DNA of 64,000 nt from Siphonodentalium dalli (Eukaryota; Mollusca; Scaphopoda; Gadilida; Siphonodentaliidae): positions 44,928,194-44,992,193 of the forward strand of contig CP136069.1 in assembly GCA_032622095.1 (NCBI GenBank), written 5' to 3'. The first letter of the stretch is position 1. The number at the start of each line of letters is the position of its first letter. The translations under genes and the position numbers were made by a program. Under the pieces are notes generated by a model that worked only from the letters and a program-made list of their open reading frames with translations, was not told the origin of the DNA and ran no database searches. Positions 46,801 to 50,077 of this stretch are shown one piece after another.

Positions 46801-47102
46801 GTGCCATTAAAATTTAAGGGCCATAACTCCACCCATAATACGCGTACCGAGACGGTTTTCGAACTCGACCAAGACAGTGTTGATATTTGTTCCACATTAT
46901 TGTGCTGAAAACGCTTGACATAATATATACTTTCAGGGACAGAATAGTTTGTCTTCGACTCAGAATTACCTTTGTAGTATCTGGTAGCAGTGATCCACTA
47001 TCCCCATATATTTCTTTGCACTGCTTGGTAGTGATGTCATCAGTTCCTTCGCAAGTCTCAATCCCAGCGTCACTCTTGATATCTGACTCATTGACACCAT
47101 AC
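4747..47102 (-). CDS. NUP188: Nucleoporin NUP188 gene, partial (23 exons spanning this interval)
   Basis: Twenty-three exons on the minus strand join into 3194 coding bases and 1065 residues with no in-frame stop. Every junction is GT-AG and every phase fits its neighbour. The product resembles animal NUP188, a roughly 1750-residue helical solenoid of the nuclear-pore inner ring that binds NUP93 and supports the scaffold and central transport channel. Matching landmarks, recalled from the human protein, include YHKWRY, LLYTEAG, LACLGND, ETQPGLIE, FIHALW and LRYSFLEDM. The recovered part corresponds to about human residues 510 to 1590. The 5' exons and the 3'-terminal exons (about 150 residues) are not seen; the latter should lie beyond the left edge. 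Introns are rich in mobile elements. Family assignment is strong; individual exon ends are read from splice consensus. Confidence 0.95.
5205..5635. mobile_element. hAT-like MITE, long form
   Basis: This is bounded by inverted blocks CATTTGCAGAATGAGG and GCAAATGACAGACACAC. The inner hairpins have the TGAATTTA(G/A)TGATGCTA core and a TTCTC microsatellite at about 5369-5389. Related long forms lie near 26790, 33410, 37050 and 42385. Confidence 0.65.
5931..6330 (+). mobile_element. piggyBac-like MITE, copy 1
   Basis: The unit runs TTAA-CCCTTTACCCAACA to its inverse and TTAA, the target duplication and terminal form of piggyBac elements. Inside are two ~67-bp hairpins starting GCCAATGCATTCTCTTATA around CGACC(A/T)(A/T)GGTCG. 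There is no transposase. Other copies are at 6476-6864, 23437-23826 and 34430-34829. Confidence 0.85.
6476..6864 (-). mobile_element. piggyBac-like MITE, copy 2 (inverted)
   Basis: This is the same family as 5931-6330 in the opposite orientation, 145 bp away. TTAA lies at both ends. Its right terminus has one substitution, AGAGGG for AAAGGG. Confidence 0.85.
6993..7071 (-). CDS. NUP188: NUP188 exon (residues 995-1021)
   Basis: The frame is MLRIMNRCLSALRQFTPGLC followed by EVLLDQ. It matches human LLKILSKTLAALRHFTPDVC and QILLDQ. The acceptor is TTTGACAG and the donor is CAG/GTTAGT. A 66-bp tandem duplication begins about 10 bp upstream of the acceptor. Confidence 0.95.
7081..7212. repeat. 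66-bp tandem duplication
   Basis: Units 7081-7146 and 7147-7212 share TTATATTTGGATGGGTGA and CACAATGTGTATACGA. The array lies within 10 bp of the acceptor of NUP188 exon 6993-7071, in intron sequence. Confidence 0.8.
7280..7558 (+). pseudogene. LINE reverse-transcriptase C-terminal fragment, part 1
   Basis: The frame around 7340-7515 reads RRNIKTVNYEIKELAYQTYV and later NSRYQSVTTLLEQLN. This resembles the tail of CR1/L2/RTE-like reverse transcriptases, where a RRNLK..IKE.AY.T.VRP motif is followed by RY...SSVT.ML..L. The central segment with the usual LEYAS.VW motif is missing. The reading continues after an 8-bp-flanked MITE at 7821. It is a 5'-truncated, dead copy. Confidence 0.6.
7567..7820. 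mobile_element. hAT-like MITE with 8-bp target duplication
   Basis: The termini CAAGCCTTGAAATAG and CTATTTCAAGGCTTG are inverted. GTTGTACC flanks both sides (7559-7566 and 7821-7828). Inside are two hairpins with the CAGAATGAGGTCCCCAGAGG motif. It splits a LINE fragment, so the insertion is younger than that LINE copy. Confidence 0.88.
7821..7970 (+). pseudogene. LINE reverse-transcriptase C-terminal fragment, part 2
   Basis: After the MITE the frame gives TLIMLFKIQHKHVDTELPL, resembling the LAMMYKI.H..VDI step that follows the RT thumb in LINEs. A stop follows at about 7967. It joins part 1 across the target duplication. Confidence 0.5.
7971..9470 (+). other. G-poor, A/C-rich stretch, possible LINE 3' region
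   Basis: The plus strand is visibly rich in A and C and poor in G over about 1.5 kb, unlike neighbouring DNA. The stretch ends in AAATAAATG and A-rich sequence near 9450-9470, like a retroposed 3' end. No protein family was recognised in any frame. Four AAGGTCA half-sites lie at 9090-9127. Confidence 0.4.
9561..9683. mobile_element. TA-flanked palindromic MITE, shortened
   Basis: The ends CAGTAATGCCCTAAATAATC and its inverse match the full-length palindrome at 45664-45880. The central part is deleted. Confidence 0.75.
9875..10005 (-). CDS. NUP188: NUP188 exon (residues 952-995)
   Basis: The frame starts HQTGDQTVCKEMRTTTILPP and ends KPTTQLLIIQN plus two bases. It covers the variable, proline-rich linker of human NUP188 and then aligns with QQALHTVQYG. 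The acceptor is TTCCTCTTCAG and the donor is TA/GTATGT. Confidence 0.87.
10113..10245. mobile_element. TA-flanked palindromic MITE, left half
   Basis: It starts TACAGTAATGCCC and runs through the CGGAAATATGGCTTGTTGCC block to the centre of the palindrome, where it stops. The right arm is missing. Confidence 0.7.
10556..10630 (-). CDS. NUP188: NUP188 exon (residues 927-951)
   Basis: The frame is TSMVSMFQTFISLMIRPKYL followed by QHIIS. It matches human NLGYLCQACTSLLHSRKMLQ. The acceptor is TTTATTTCAG and the donor is TCA/GTAAGT. The 4-kb inverted-repeat unit lies in the intron upstream of it. Confidence 0.92.
12046..12180. repeat. Internal repeat block, copy 1 of 3
   Basis: The block includes GGGTTCGATGGGTAGCCCCA and GAGTGCTAATTACGCCAAT and is related to 13200-13330 and 13690-13795. 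Flanking ATAGTCC and GACTATC can pair. Confidence 0.7.
12320..12600 (-). pseudogene. Possible LINE endonuclease remnant
   Basis: The frame includes MKLIVVYCAVNTPSTDGDQD, which faintly resembles the IIQCYAPTND segment of apurinic-like endonucleases in LINEs. No catalytic residues further along could be confirmed, and the link could be chance. Confidence 0.25.
13200..13330. repeat. Internal repeat block, copy 2 of 3
   Basis: It shares GGTAGCCCCAGCCCGCGCC, GTGTGACTATCGC and GTGCTAATTACGCCAATTAG with the other two blocks. Confidence 0.7.
13690..13795. repeat. Internal repeat block, copy 3 of 3
   Basis: It shares GTTCGATGGGTAGCCCCAAC and GTGTGACTATCGCTCCGAG with copies 1 and 2. The 5' part of the block is missing. 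Confidence 0.7.
15177..15314 (-). CDS. NUP188: NUP188 exon (residues 881-926)
   Basis: The frame starts GLEYSRVALTEVSLKEAEAI and ends FRREWMLHLQEVLRKLL. It matches human AVRTVQSLACLEEADHTVGF and MKEWHFHLPQLMRD. The acceptor is ATTTTAG and the donor is CTG/GTATGT. Confidence 0.94.
15677..15838 (-). CDS. NUP188: NUP188 exon (residues 827-880)
   Basis: The frame starts THSGGKKPAAEVLSWRKVFT and ends FNFIGAHQDKLRQ, with SHLRYSFLEDM between. Human has SLDAPSWPGVYRLSM, KTLRYNFLPEALDF and VGVHQERTLQ. The acceptor is CTATTTTAG and the donor is CAG/GTAATA. The intron upstream of this exon carries the hAT transposon. Confidence 0.95.
16025..16105. repeat. Solo GCCAATGCATTCTC hairpin
   Basis: One hairpin of the TTAA-MITE type stands here: GCCAATGCATTCTCTTATA with an inverted partner. 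The full terminal repeats are not evident. It is probably a decayed copy of the TTAACCCTTYCATGA subfamily. Confidence 0.6.
16237..16340. repeat. 24-bp tandem array
   Basis: Four near-identical 24-bp units starting CAATAATGTATAGATGAGAC begin at 16237, 16261, 16285 and 16309, followed by a partial unit. The hAT transposon starts directly after it. Confidence 0.85.
17038..18066 (-). pseudogene. hAT transposase, C-terminal ORF (342 codons)
   Basis: The open frame actually extends upstream to about 18170 through KKLTAPGKERKEKIIQRL. Residues of about 190-250 hold the hAT C-terminal dimerisation signature: LDAWWTM, then TSKYPILTQI, then APHVEQSFSSMNYIVNKTTN and RLD. The tail is basic and ends KKKKEK. 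It belongs with the ORF at 18165-19493. Confidence 0.88.
18165..19493 (-). pseudogene. hAT transposase, N-terminal ORF (442 codons)
   Basis: Residues 20-76 form a BED-like zinc-binding region: FRWAWLQKKDNNGDFF, then C50-x2-C53 and H70-x5-H76. BED fingers in hAT transposases bind the transposon ends. The rest is an RNase-H-like catalytic fold region with segments such as LNMDECLSNKHEKVLSILV and SNLSDSTNYMRGKVSGFE. The frame ends at a TAG at 18165-18167. The next frame, shifted by one base, continues without a break in family character, so a single indel near 18165-18185 has probably split one gene of about 810 codons. It may be a recent mutation or an assembly error. Confidence 0.88.
20429..20536 (-). 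CDS. NUP188: NUP188 exon (residues 791-826)
   Basis: The frame is GAEALAFSGLTQHTCIALLS followed by LYENGEGAVQRPTKSK. It matches human GATAVAGAGITQSICLPLLS. The acceptor is TTCATTTTAG and the donor is AAG/GTATCT. It sits between the 174-bp tandem array and the hAT transposon. Confidence 0.93.
20792..21835. repeat. 174-bp tandem array, six units
   Basis: AACAGAC-anchored units begin at 20966, 21140, 21314, 21488 and 21662, with the next anchor at 21836, a constant 174-bp spacing. A more divergent unit precedes them. Each contains AACTCTAGAATGGAAAA, AATGTCCTCATAG and TTGAGATCC. Because 174 is divisible by three, long minus-strand frames run through it, but they are not genes. Confidence 0.9.
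21836..21965. repeat. ACGG-rich microsatellite tail
   Basis: After the array comes irregular (ACGG)n/(CGCACGGACGGA)n, then CCCCCTTTTTTTTTTAAAAGG and GGGGGTATAAT. This tail form recurs at 48550-48610 and is common in mollusc repeats. Confidence 0.8.
22097..22862. mobile_element. Harbinger-like MITE, 766 bp
   Basis: A 33-bp terminal inverted repeat starting GGGCTGTTCCATTTAAACTT reads as perfect at both ends. TTA flanks each side (22094-22096, 22863-22865). GGG ends with a TTA duplication fit PIF/Harbinger. No transposase is present. Confidence 0.85.
23155..23355 (-). CDS. NUP188: NUP188 exon (residues 724-790)
   Basis: The frame reads LQSVCCCLVEELIKIIQDAP, then ILLISLETYLKAKQGLPYV, then MAVARFEK. 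Human has HLAKELCEVDEDGDSWL, LLTTLEVSLRMKQNLHF and LLTLARTQQ. The acceptor is GTTTGTAG and the donor is AAG/GTAATA. A piggyBac-like MITE lies 80 bp upstream on the gene strand. Confidence 0.93.
23437..23826 (+). mobile_element. piggyBac-like MITE, copy 3
   Basis: It has the same termini, double hairpin and TTAA flanks as 5931-6330, in the same orientation. The spacer between hairpins is slightly shorter. It lies in the NUP188 intron just upstream of exon 23155-23355. Confidence 0.85.
24273..24461. mobile_element. pogo/Tigger-like MITE
   Basis: Ends resemble CAGTAAA(G/A)CCTCTCCAAAC in inverted orientation with TA at the right edge, a form seen in pogo/Tigger elements. A related fragment lies at 43135-43180. 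Confidence 0.6.
24572..24717 (-). CDS. NUP188: NUP188 exon (residues 675-723)
   Basis: The frame reads LPTDVFTSLLPSICSVLQQS and ends DIKFK. It aligns loosely with human IPQYSQLVLNVCETLQEEVI. The acidic, arginine-rich linker that follows in the human protein is absent here. The acceptor is TTTGATTTCAG and the donor is AAG/GTAAGT. Conservation is weak, so the assignment relies on phase and position. Confidence 0.82.
24780..25440. other. Degenerate dispersed mollusc repeats
   Basis: Several diverged copies of a module with GTCTGTAACTCTGGTAAAAA, TTGACCTGTATTTT and CATACCAAATTTCATTCC occupy this intron. No exon was found. Confidence 0.55.
25445..25790. repeat. Palindromic repeat with CTAGAGG ends, copy 1
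   Basis: It starts near CCTAGAGGGCGAC and ends CCTCTAGGCTGG, with GAAGTGACTTCTC-type palindromes inside. A second copy is at 57000-57320. Confidence 0.65.
26281..26438 (-). CDS. NUP188: NUP188 exon (residues 622-675)
   Basis: The frame starts HISKIKEMTEHIQSAITNTC and ends SLLVILQNRDFLHGGK plus one base. It parallels human EILGPLTEILEGVLQ and AFITVLQMKEMKVSD. The acceptor is CTGTTTTTCAG, followed upstream within 12 bp by a 34-bp tandem array. The donor is G/GTAGAT. Confidence 0.9.
26451..26688. repeat. 34-bp tandem array, seven units
   Basis: Seven units beginning TTACAC and containing TATTATCACTACAGCTC start every 34 bp from 26451 to 26655. The array ends 12 bp from the acceptor of NUP188 exon 26281-26438, so it occupies the branch-point region of that intron. 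Confidence 0.92.
26788..27467. mobile_element. hAT-like MITE fragments
   Basis: Two incomplete long-form copies occur here (about 26795-26950 and 27190-27467), with CATTTGCAGAATGAGGTCCC and ACCTCATT(A/C)(T/C)(A/G)CAAATG blocks. Confidence 0.6.
27497..27582 (-). CDS. NUP188: NUP188 exon (residues 594-622)
   Basis: The frame is FEGGLSLLNMKLASVGTAMF followed by FTLMSKWY and two bases. It matches human SVNCLRLGSMKCTLLLILLR. The acceptor is TTCAACAG and the donor is AG/GTGAGA. Confidence 0.92.
28011..28085 (-). CDS. NUP188: NUP188 exon (residues 569-593)
   Basis: The frame is GDTLVISNELKEEILFDLME followed by GMQAQ. It matches human HLTDSVVRRQLFLDVLDGTK. The acceptor is GTTGTAG and the donor is CAG/GTAAAG. 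Confidence 0.9.
28100..28510. repeat. Degenerate dispersed repeat
   Basis: Three blocks with GATGAGAGATGTGG, AGGGTGTGCC and AAATCCAAGATGGTTGCC repeat at about 130-bp spacing. A similar module lies at 35470-35680. Confidence 0.6.
28841..28969 (-). CDS. NUP188: NUP188 exon (residues 526-568)
   Basis: The frame begins YVRDCLQFEGEARELSKEKL and ends LLSAWKNILITLSKYQ. Human has YVKSLAVHVAETEG and LVSAWRMLLIIATTH. The acceptor is CTTGTCCACAG and the donor is CAG/GTACCA. Confidence 0.94.
29030..30515. other. Intron sequence without recognised exon
   Basis: This part of a NUP188 intron holds a GGGCCATAAC repeat module at about 29440-29720. The remainder shows nothing I can name. Confidence 0.5.
30522..31474. 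mobile_element. TTA-flanked MITE, inverted copy of 69-836
   Basis: The element is 953 bp and flanked by TTA (30519-30521 and 31475-31477). The left end reads GTCCAAAAA where the right end gives GGCCAAAAA. The body matches the element at 69-836 in reverse, with extra sequence. Confidence 0.75.
32017..32089 (-). CDS. NUP188: NUP188 exon (residues 501-525)
   Basis: The frame reads KFPEKLKKVLKDFDKKNQLK then YWSK. It matches human DQSLKDTLKKFSIEKRFAYW. The acceptor is AATTTGCAG. The donor is AAA/GTAAGA. The first base completes an AGC codon. Confidence 0.93.
32351..32424 (-). CDS. NUP188: NUP188 exon (residues 477-501)
   Basis: The frame reads YTQNTIRTVAYDMKILAHEV and then YSTE plus two bases. 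It matches human SILETCALIMKIICLEIYYV. The acceptor is TTTCTTTGCAG and the donor is AG/GTAGGT. The 5' half of this exon, its acceptor and flanking intron are duplicated just upstream at 32476-32573. Confidence 0.93.
32476..32573 (-). pseudogene. Tandem duplicate of NUP188 exon 5' half
   Basis: This ~97-bp unit repeats 32380-32475. It contains a usable-looking acceptor (TTTCTTTCCAG) and 45 bp of exon, reading FTQNTIKTVAYDMKI, then breaks off into intron with no GT donor at the break. It is a dead partial exon. Confidence 0.88.
32574..33231. other. Intron sequence, nothing recognised
   Basis: AT-rich intron between NUP188 exons 33232-33310 and 32351-32424. No element ends or exon-like frames were identified. 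Confidence 0.5.
33232..33310 (-). CDS. NUP188: NUP188 exon (residues 450-476)
   Basis: The frame reads ENFWSSLSAPLMKNMSKLDP and ends EDENYQ. It matches human KFWENLTSPLFGTLSPPSE. The acceptor is TTTTCCACAG and the donor is CAG/GTGAGA. Confidence 0.93.
33415..33812. mobile_element. hAT-like MITE, long form
   Basis: It begins GTGTGTCTGTCATTTGCAG and ends near CTACAAATGACAGGCACAC. It shares the internal CTTCTGGGAAGT and AACTTCAACTGGGG blocks with other long forms. Confidence 0.7.
34325..34857. mobile_element. TA palindromic MITE, split by another MITE
   Basis: The left arm (from 34325) and the right terminus GAGCATTACTGTA (to 34857) belong to the 45664-45880 family. A piggyBac-like MITE has inserted at a TTAA inside it. 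Most of the right arm is missing. Confidence 0.75.
34430..34829 (-). mobile_element. piggyBac-like MITE, copy 4, nested
   Basis: TTAA flanks both ends (34430-34433, 34826-34829). Orientation is as in 6476-6864, and both hairpins are intact. It lies inside an older palindromic MITE. Confidence 0.87.
34960..35129 (-). CDS. NUP188: NUP188 exon (residues 394-450)
   Basis: The frame reads DLSLGKSSCLQTVLELIEEK, then CPPDLL, then FIHALWHGRRETAIDVLRR. Human has EFSLGMWSCLHAVLELID, CPPLLH and FLHALWQDRRDSAMLVLR at the same places. The acceptor is TGTTTCACAG. The donor AG/GTAACT splits an AGA codon. Confidence 0.97.
35225..36575. other. Intron sequence with degenerate repeats
   Basis: The module at about 35330-35700 resembles the repeat at 28100-28510. 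Three TATATACATGTGTTT-containing units recur near 36388, 36445 and 36530. No exon was seen. Confidence 0.5.
36581..36660. repeat. 40-bp tandem duplication of a splice donor
   Basis: Units 36581-36620 and 36621-36660 differ at one base. Each holds the inverse of GTCAGTATACACC, so the donor of NUP188 exon 36660-36866 exists twice, 40 bp apart. Confidence 0.9.
36660..36866 (-). CDS. NUP188: NUP188 exon (residues 325-393)
   Basis: The frame starts ISPMSILACLGNDAEPVRDK and ends with DAAAGKK. It contains LKVVILELLSVSVETQPGLI, nearly the same as human IKVMILEFLTVAVETQPGLI. The donor is AAG/GTCAGT and the acceptor is TCCTTCAG. The donor and its flank are tandemly duplicated (36581-36660). Confidence 0.97.
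37050..37530. mobile_element. hAT-like MITE, long form
   Basis: It includes AACTTCAACTGGGGAACTTC and its inverse, plus GAATGAGGTCCTCAGAGGG hairpins and CATTCTACAAATGTCAGAC near the right end. Confidence 0.65.
37896..38145. mobile_element. hAT-like MITE with 8-bp target duplication
   Basis: Termini CAAGCCTTGAAATAG and CTATTTCAAGGCTTG are flanked by TATAAGAG on both sides (37888-37895, 38146-38153). It sits within the stem of an older hairpin MITE. Confidence 0.9.
38424..38571. repeat. Palindromic element, ~148 bp
   Basis: Arms beginning ATCTCACA(C/T) and ACGTAATTTATCAACCTCGT pair with ACTCGGTTGATAAATTCCGT and TGTGAGATC, centred on GAGCCTCGGTAAACCTCGGC. Confidence 0.75.
38655..38898 (-). CDS. 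NUP188: NUP188 exon (residues 243-324)
   Basis: The frame reads VIHLVQLSFSVLNRLLMLK, AVSPVEHALSSQ and TLLKRLAV-like sequence ending in STVLLKRLAV. It matches human KTVKLAFSVTNNVIRLKPP, VVSPLEQALSQ and AIQLLKRLATV. The acceptor is TTCCGTAG and the donor is GTG/GTAGGT. The donor lies about 20 bp from the end of a nest of MITEs (37818-38636). Confidence 0.95.
39271..39377. mobile_element. TA palindromic MITE, right half
   Basis: It runs from GAGAGCTTTCCGATGAATGG to GAGCATTACTGTA, the right arm of the 45664-45880 family. Confidence 0.75.
39378..40200. other. Intron sequence, nothing recognised
   Basis: AT-rich sequence with short CCTGCC(A/T)GC repeats at about 39820-39915. No exon-like frame or element ends were found. 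Confidence 0.5.
40224..40652 (-). CDS. NUP188: NUP188 exon (residues 100-243), the largest
   Basis: This 429-bp exon gives GQGLTSGQYGSILAGYECSQ near its start, then VFPVYHKWRYYSSSRREEIG, then YSLLYTEAGRALLDLL and GIDQFLAQQG. These line up in order with human GMNAGGYGNLL, SYHKWRYNSHGVREQIG, CSLAYTEAGQTVINI and TIDMVMAAQP. The acceptor is ATATTTCAG and the donor is AG/GTAAGT. It is one of the best-conserved parts of the recovered gene. Confidence 0.95.
40653..42380. other. Long NUP188 intron, nothing recognised
   Basis: I found no supported exon or delimited element across about 1.7 kb. The short open frames have no family resemblance. Confidence 0.5.
42385..42812. mobile_element. hAT-like MITE, long form
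   Basis: It starts near CCTTAAAATAGGCTGTCTGA and ends CACACTATTTTAAGG, with two GAGGGTGAATTTAGTGA hairpins and the GGACGGAAGG spacer. Confidence 0.7.
42841..42917 (-). CDS. NUP188: NUP188 exon (residues 75-100)
   Basis: The frame reads VWHKLSQTGVLPYLTENIDN, matching human VWTDLRHTGFLPFVAHPVSS. It ends with AA of a split AAT codon before GTAAGT. The acceptor is TTTTTAAG. A long copy of the hAT-like MITE lies just downstream in the next intron (42385-42812). Confidence 0.9.
43278..43365 (-). CDS. NUP188: NUP188 exon (residues 45-74)
   Basis: The frame reads FCSFTPAPLDLLAACINCLN and on to EYPAE. It matches the human segment with DVIASCVNCLTVLAARNP. One base completes an AGA codon split with the upstream exon. 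The acceptor is TTTTTGCAG and the donor is GAG/GTAAGT. Confidence 0.88.
43575..43675. repeat. Solo hairpin of the hAT-like MITE
   Basis: One AGAGGGTGAACTTGGTGATG / CAAAATTCACCCTCTGGGG hairpin remains without terminal repeats. Confidence 0.6.
43746..44728. mobile_element. Possible hAT-type non-autonomous element, 983 bp
   Basis: The ends read CAGGCCTGGC and, inverted, CAGTGCTGGCC, a common hAT-like terminus. ACATGA flanks both sides (43740-43745, 44729-44734), but an 8-bp match is not evident. No coding region was recognised. Confidence 0.5.
45016..45234. mobile_element. TTAA MITE, second subfamily
   Basis: TTAACCCTTCCATGA and TCATGAAAGGGTTAA form the ends, with TTAA at 45016-45019 and 45231-45234. 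Inside are the GCCAATGCATTCTCTTATA-type hairpins shared with the larger piggyBac-like family. Confidence 0.8.
45260..45514. mobile_element. hAT-like MITE, short form
   Basis: Termini CAGGCCTTGAAATAG (one substitution) and CTATTTCAAGGCTTG enclose two hairpins. I could not see a matching 8-bp duplication. Confidence 0.8.
45664..45880. mobile_element. TA-flanked palindromic MITE, full length
   Basis: The unit starts TACAGTAATGCCC and ends GGGCATTACTGTA, and its two ~107-bp halves are near-perfect inverses meeting at CTCACTGAGAG. TA at each end suggests a Tc1/mariner-type target. Partial copies lie at 9561, 10113, 34325 and 39271. Confidence 0.87.
46258..46545. repeat. Dispersed repeat, copy 2 of 3
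   Basis: It matches 4405-4645 and 63600-63810, including GAACACCCCTCCA and GGGAGAGTACAT(A/T). Confidence 0.6.
46970..47102 (-). CDS. NUP188: NUP188 exon (partial-protein residues 1-45)
   Basis: This is the most upstream NUP188 exon found. Reading starts with two bases of a split codon and gives MVSMSQISRVTLGLRLAKEL, then a helical stretch ending YQILQ plus two bases. The acceptor is TTTTAG and the donor is AG/GTAATT. It corresponds to the human region beginning near HVVSTADVIQH, which is weakly conserved, so the assignment leans on its perfect phase link to the next exon. The exon before it was not located. Confidence 0.8.
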
Positions 47103-47159
47103 CTAAAATTATATACGTTAAAAATAAATAGGAGATAAATGTACTCTAAATCTGTTCCA

Positions 47160-48035
47160 TTGGATATCAGGGGATATGAGTATGAAAACAGTTTAATGAG
47201 CTGGCTTATCCAAAGAACAGGGTATGTTTAACTCCATTGCTATTCAATCAACCAAAAACTAAAAAGAATCGGGACGAAATGCACTTTTATTGGCATTATA
47301 TGCTATGAAGTCAGAAATGCTTTTTTTTTAGTAATCATATCTCTGGCTATGTTCCATAGGGTAACTCGGAACAGCACCTGAACAATTTCCTGTTAACTGT
47401 ATCGATAAAAACAACTTTTCAGTTGAACTCGATTACCCTACTACGGCCATTTCATTGTCAATTATGCCATGCTGTTCAAAATTTGTTAACCCATCAACAG
47501 GTGGTGCTAAAGTTAGCAGCTATCGCCCAATCAGAATGCATGTTTTAGCAACAAATAAATGTTAACAGACGGTCAAATTCTAAATAGAAAAAGGTCCGTA
47601 ACTCATATAAAAATAATTGGACGGAACCCATATTCAAACTTGGCCTGTATCTTTAGCTGGGAAATACATATACCAACTTCGGTTCAGGTCAAATAATCCA
47701 AATTTGAGTTATTGATCGGAAACCAAAAATGTTAATGGACGGATGGACAGACAGACCATGGATAATTAATCATTGTGAAGAACATTTTTTTTATACTTTC
47801 TCAAATCTTGTCAAAAAAAATACCGCGCGAAAACATCATTTGAAACATCAGTATACACCTATTGCCTGCCTTGAAGTGGAATAGCGAGAACTATTTTCCC
47901 TTGATGGTGTCTTTTGAATAGCAGGCCGAGGTCAATAGTCCTGCTTGCTATCCAGAAGATGCCATCGAGGAAAAATAGCTCACTTTTCCACTCCAAGGTA
48001 GGCGATAGGTGTTTTAGTATATGACACAATTCTTG
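47160..48035. other. Upstream sequence with degenerate repeats
   Basis: It holds a GGTCCGTAACTC / CTTGGCCTGTATC module at about 47580-47780. An inverted pair around CAATAGTCCTGC... spans about 47855-48015. No NUP188 exon was found. Confidence 0.5.
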
Positions 48036-48039
48036 CCGT

Positions 48040-48615
48040 GCACCAGCAGGCGGATAAATAGTTTGAAGACTATAGCCCTGGTGAAAGTTCAATTGCCACA
48101 TTTCTCGCTTCTCACCAATCATGATTAGTCTGCAGGCACAATTCTGACCTCACGCCCATTGTCACTGCAGCAGGAGGATAAATAGTTTGAAGACTTTTGC
48201 CCGGGATATAATTCACTTGCAACAATACTGGCCTCGTGCCAATCTTAACATTTCTGCAGGCTGTATAATCGCAGGTGCAAGGTTTCCATGGTACTAAATA
48301 TATGCCCAATTTTTTAAAAATTGACAAAAAAATGTAGGAATAAAAGCTCGGACAAAGGTATACCCCTGTACTGAAAATTTTCTGTCGAAAAAGGGGGATA
48401 ACTCCACAAAAAAAGTAAAGTAAAACAGACCTCATAATCGCAGGTGCACAGGTTCCGATGGTAATAAATATCTGTGCCAAGTTTAAAAAAAATTACCAAT
48501 AAATGTAGGAATAAAAGTTCGGACAAAACTGAGTCCATGAACGGATGCTAGATGGACGGACGGCTAGCTAGACAGACAGTCAGACAAGCTGATTCCAAGG
48601 GGGGGGTATAAAAAG
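48040..48615. repeat. Tandem-like degenerate repeat block
   Basis: AGCAGG(C/A)GGATAAATAGTTT recurs at about 48046 and 48170. CGCAGGTGCA(A/C)GG recurs with AATGTAGGAATAAAAG at about 48270 and 48440. A GGACGGACGG tail precedes GGGGGGGTATAA. Confidence 0.65.
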
Positions 48616-49383
48616 GACAAATTCTGGTAAAATTTGACTCCAAATAGATGATGACCTGCATGTTCTCAAGGTGAGCCATACACCAAGTATCAAGAGATTA
48701 TTTTGAAGATTGCTCAATTTATAAGTTAGACAACAGATATTATTATTTCTAAGTTGATAAAATTGAACTTGGCCTGCATCTTCTCAAATGTGAACCAAAT
48801 ATAAAGAAATTATGTTGAATATTGCTTAACTTAATTCCGGACAACCCGAAAACAACATTTTCTAATGTCGAAAAAAGGGGCATAAATCTGTCAAAATAAT
48901 TGGACCATGACCAAATTCAAACTTGGCCTGCGTCTTCTCACATGTGAACCAATTACAAAAAATTATGCTTGACATTGCATCCAGACAAGGAATGGGAGGG
49001 ACGCATGCAGCTGATTTACAATAGTCTTTGGAAATTTTCGGGTGACAAAAACATTTCTATTGGCTATTAATATTAAGAATAGAGGTCAAAAGTCTTCCAT
49101 AGGCATGACTATAAAACAAGAAAATTAATGTTGTGCCCAGTTCCGCATTTGTTTTTTCCAAAATGCATGGATTACATAGCAATGATTAATCAGTACTGGG
49201 AAACAAATGCAATACACAAGCTTGATAAATTCAATTCAGGTAACCAATATAACAAACTGTTCAGATATAGATATGGTATAAAAACTTTGGGATACCTCTC
49301 AACCATCTCTGTTGACAAGCACTAAGAAAACATAGCAGCAATAGAAAATCCATTATTAACAAAATCACTGTTCAGCATCACCA

Positions 49384-49560
49384 TCACCATCCAAAAATTA
49401 TGCAAAGAATTTGCAAGATGAAAGCAATAATAACAGCTATGATAGCTATGCTGTAAAGGATCACTTGTCTGTCAAATAAAGTATCAGAATCTTCCCTGTG
49501 AATATTAATTAGTTCATCAGAATAAACCATGTTGTCATAATCACAGAATGGAACAGCCAT
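49384..49560 (-). CDS. Small membrane-protein ORF, 58 aa (duplicate A)
   Basis: The ATG at 49560 opens 58 codons ending TGG TGA, with an in-frame stop close upstream. The N-terminal 32 residues are polar and acidic (YSDELINIHREDSDTLFD). Residues of about 34-58 are a single hydrophobic segment, ILYSIAIIAVIIAFILQILC, suggesting a tail-anchored or single-pass membrane protein. A diverged relative of 85 residues is at 59688-59945 in an equivalent position relative to the 92-bp exon pair. I do not recognise a family. It could instead be a terminal exon or a chance frame; transcripts would decide. Confidence 0.45.
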   Translation of the reverse strand: MAVPFCDYDNMVYSDELINIHREDSDTLFDRQVILYSIAIIAVIIAFILQILCIIFGW

Positions 49561-50077
49561 TATTCCTCAATGAAAGTTGTAACACACTTGTTGAGCTCTA
49601 TTAATAATATGGGTTAACCACTGTCCTATATTTAGTAAATAAAACTAAATATAACTGCGCCATGATCAATTTGGAAGTAATGTTATCTGATAATTGTTCA
49701 TTCCAGCCCAAATTGTTGCCCAATAGTCGTGGGCATACATGCCAATGAGATATTAAAATTTACATTACTCGTACAAGGATTCAAGAGGTTCCTTGACTTT
49801 ACTCGATGACTAATGTTATATACTATACTGTTGTCGTCCGGAATTAAGAATAACTGTCTATTCTGACTCACAAAATAGAATAACTTGTGTTTTGAGTTGT
49901 AACCTGCACAAGAGGATAAATAAACTTGAAACTGAAGTTAATCTGAGCGAAAGAGGTGTTAGAAATGACCAATAATTATCTACAAATTTAGAATGTGGTA
50001 ATTCACATGGTTAAATCTGGAAATGAGAGGAATGGTTAAAATATAAAAATTAAAATCATGAGATCATGTGGACATAC

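Noticed and set aside
49128-49325. 65-codon plus ORF
   Set aside because: Loosely LINE-like in feel but no motif could be confirmed; left out as unsupported.
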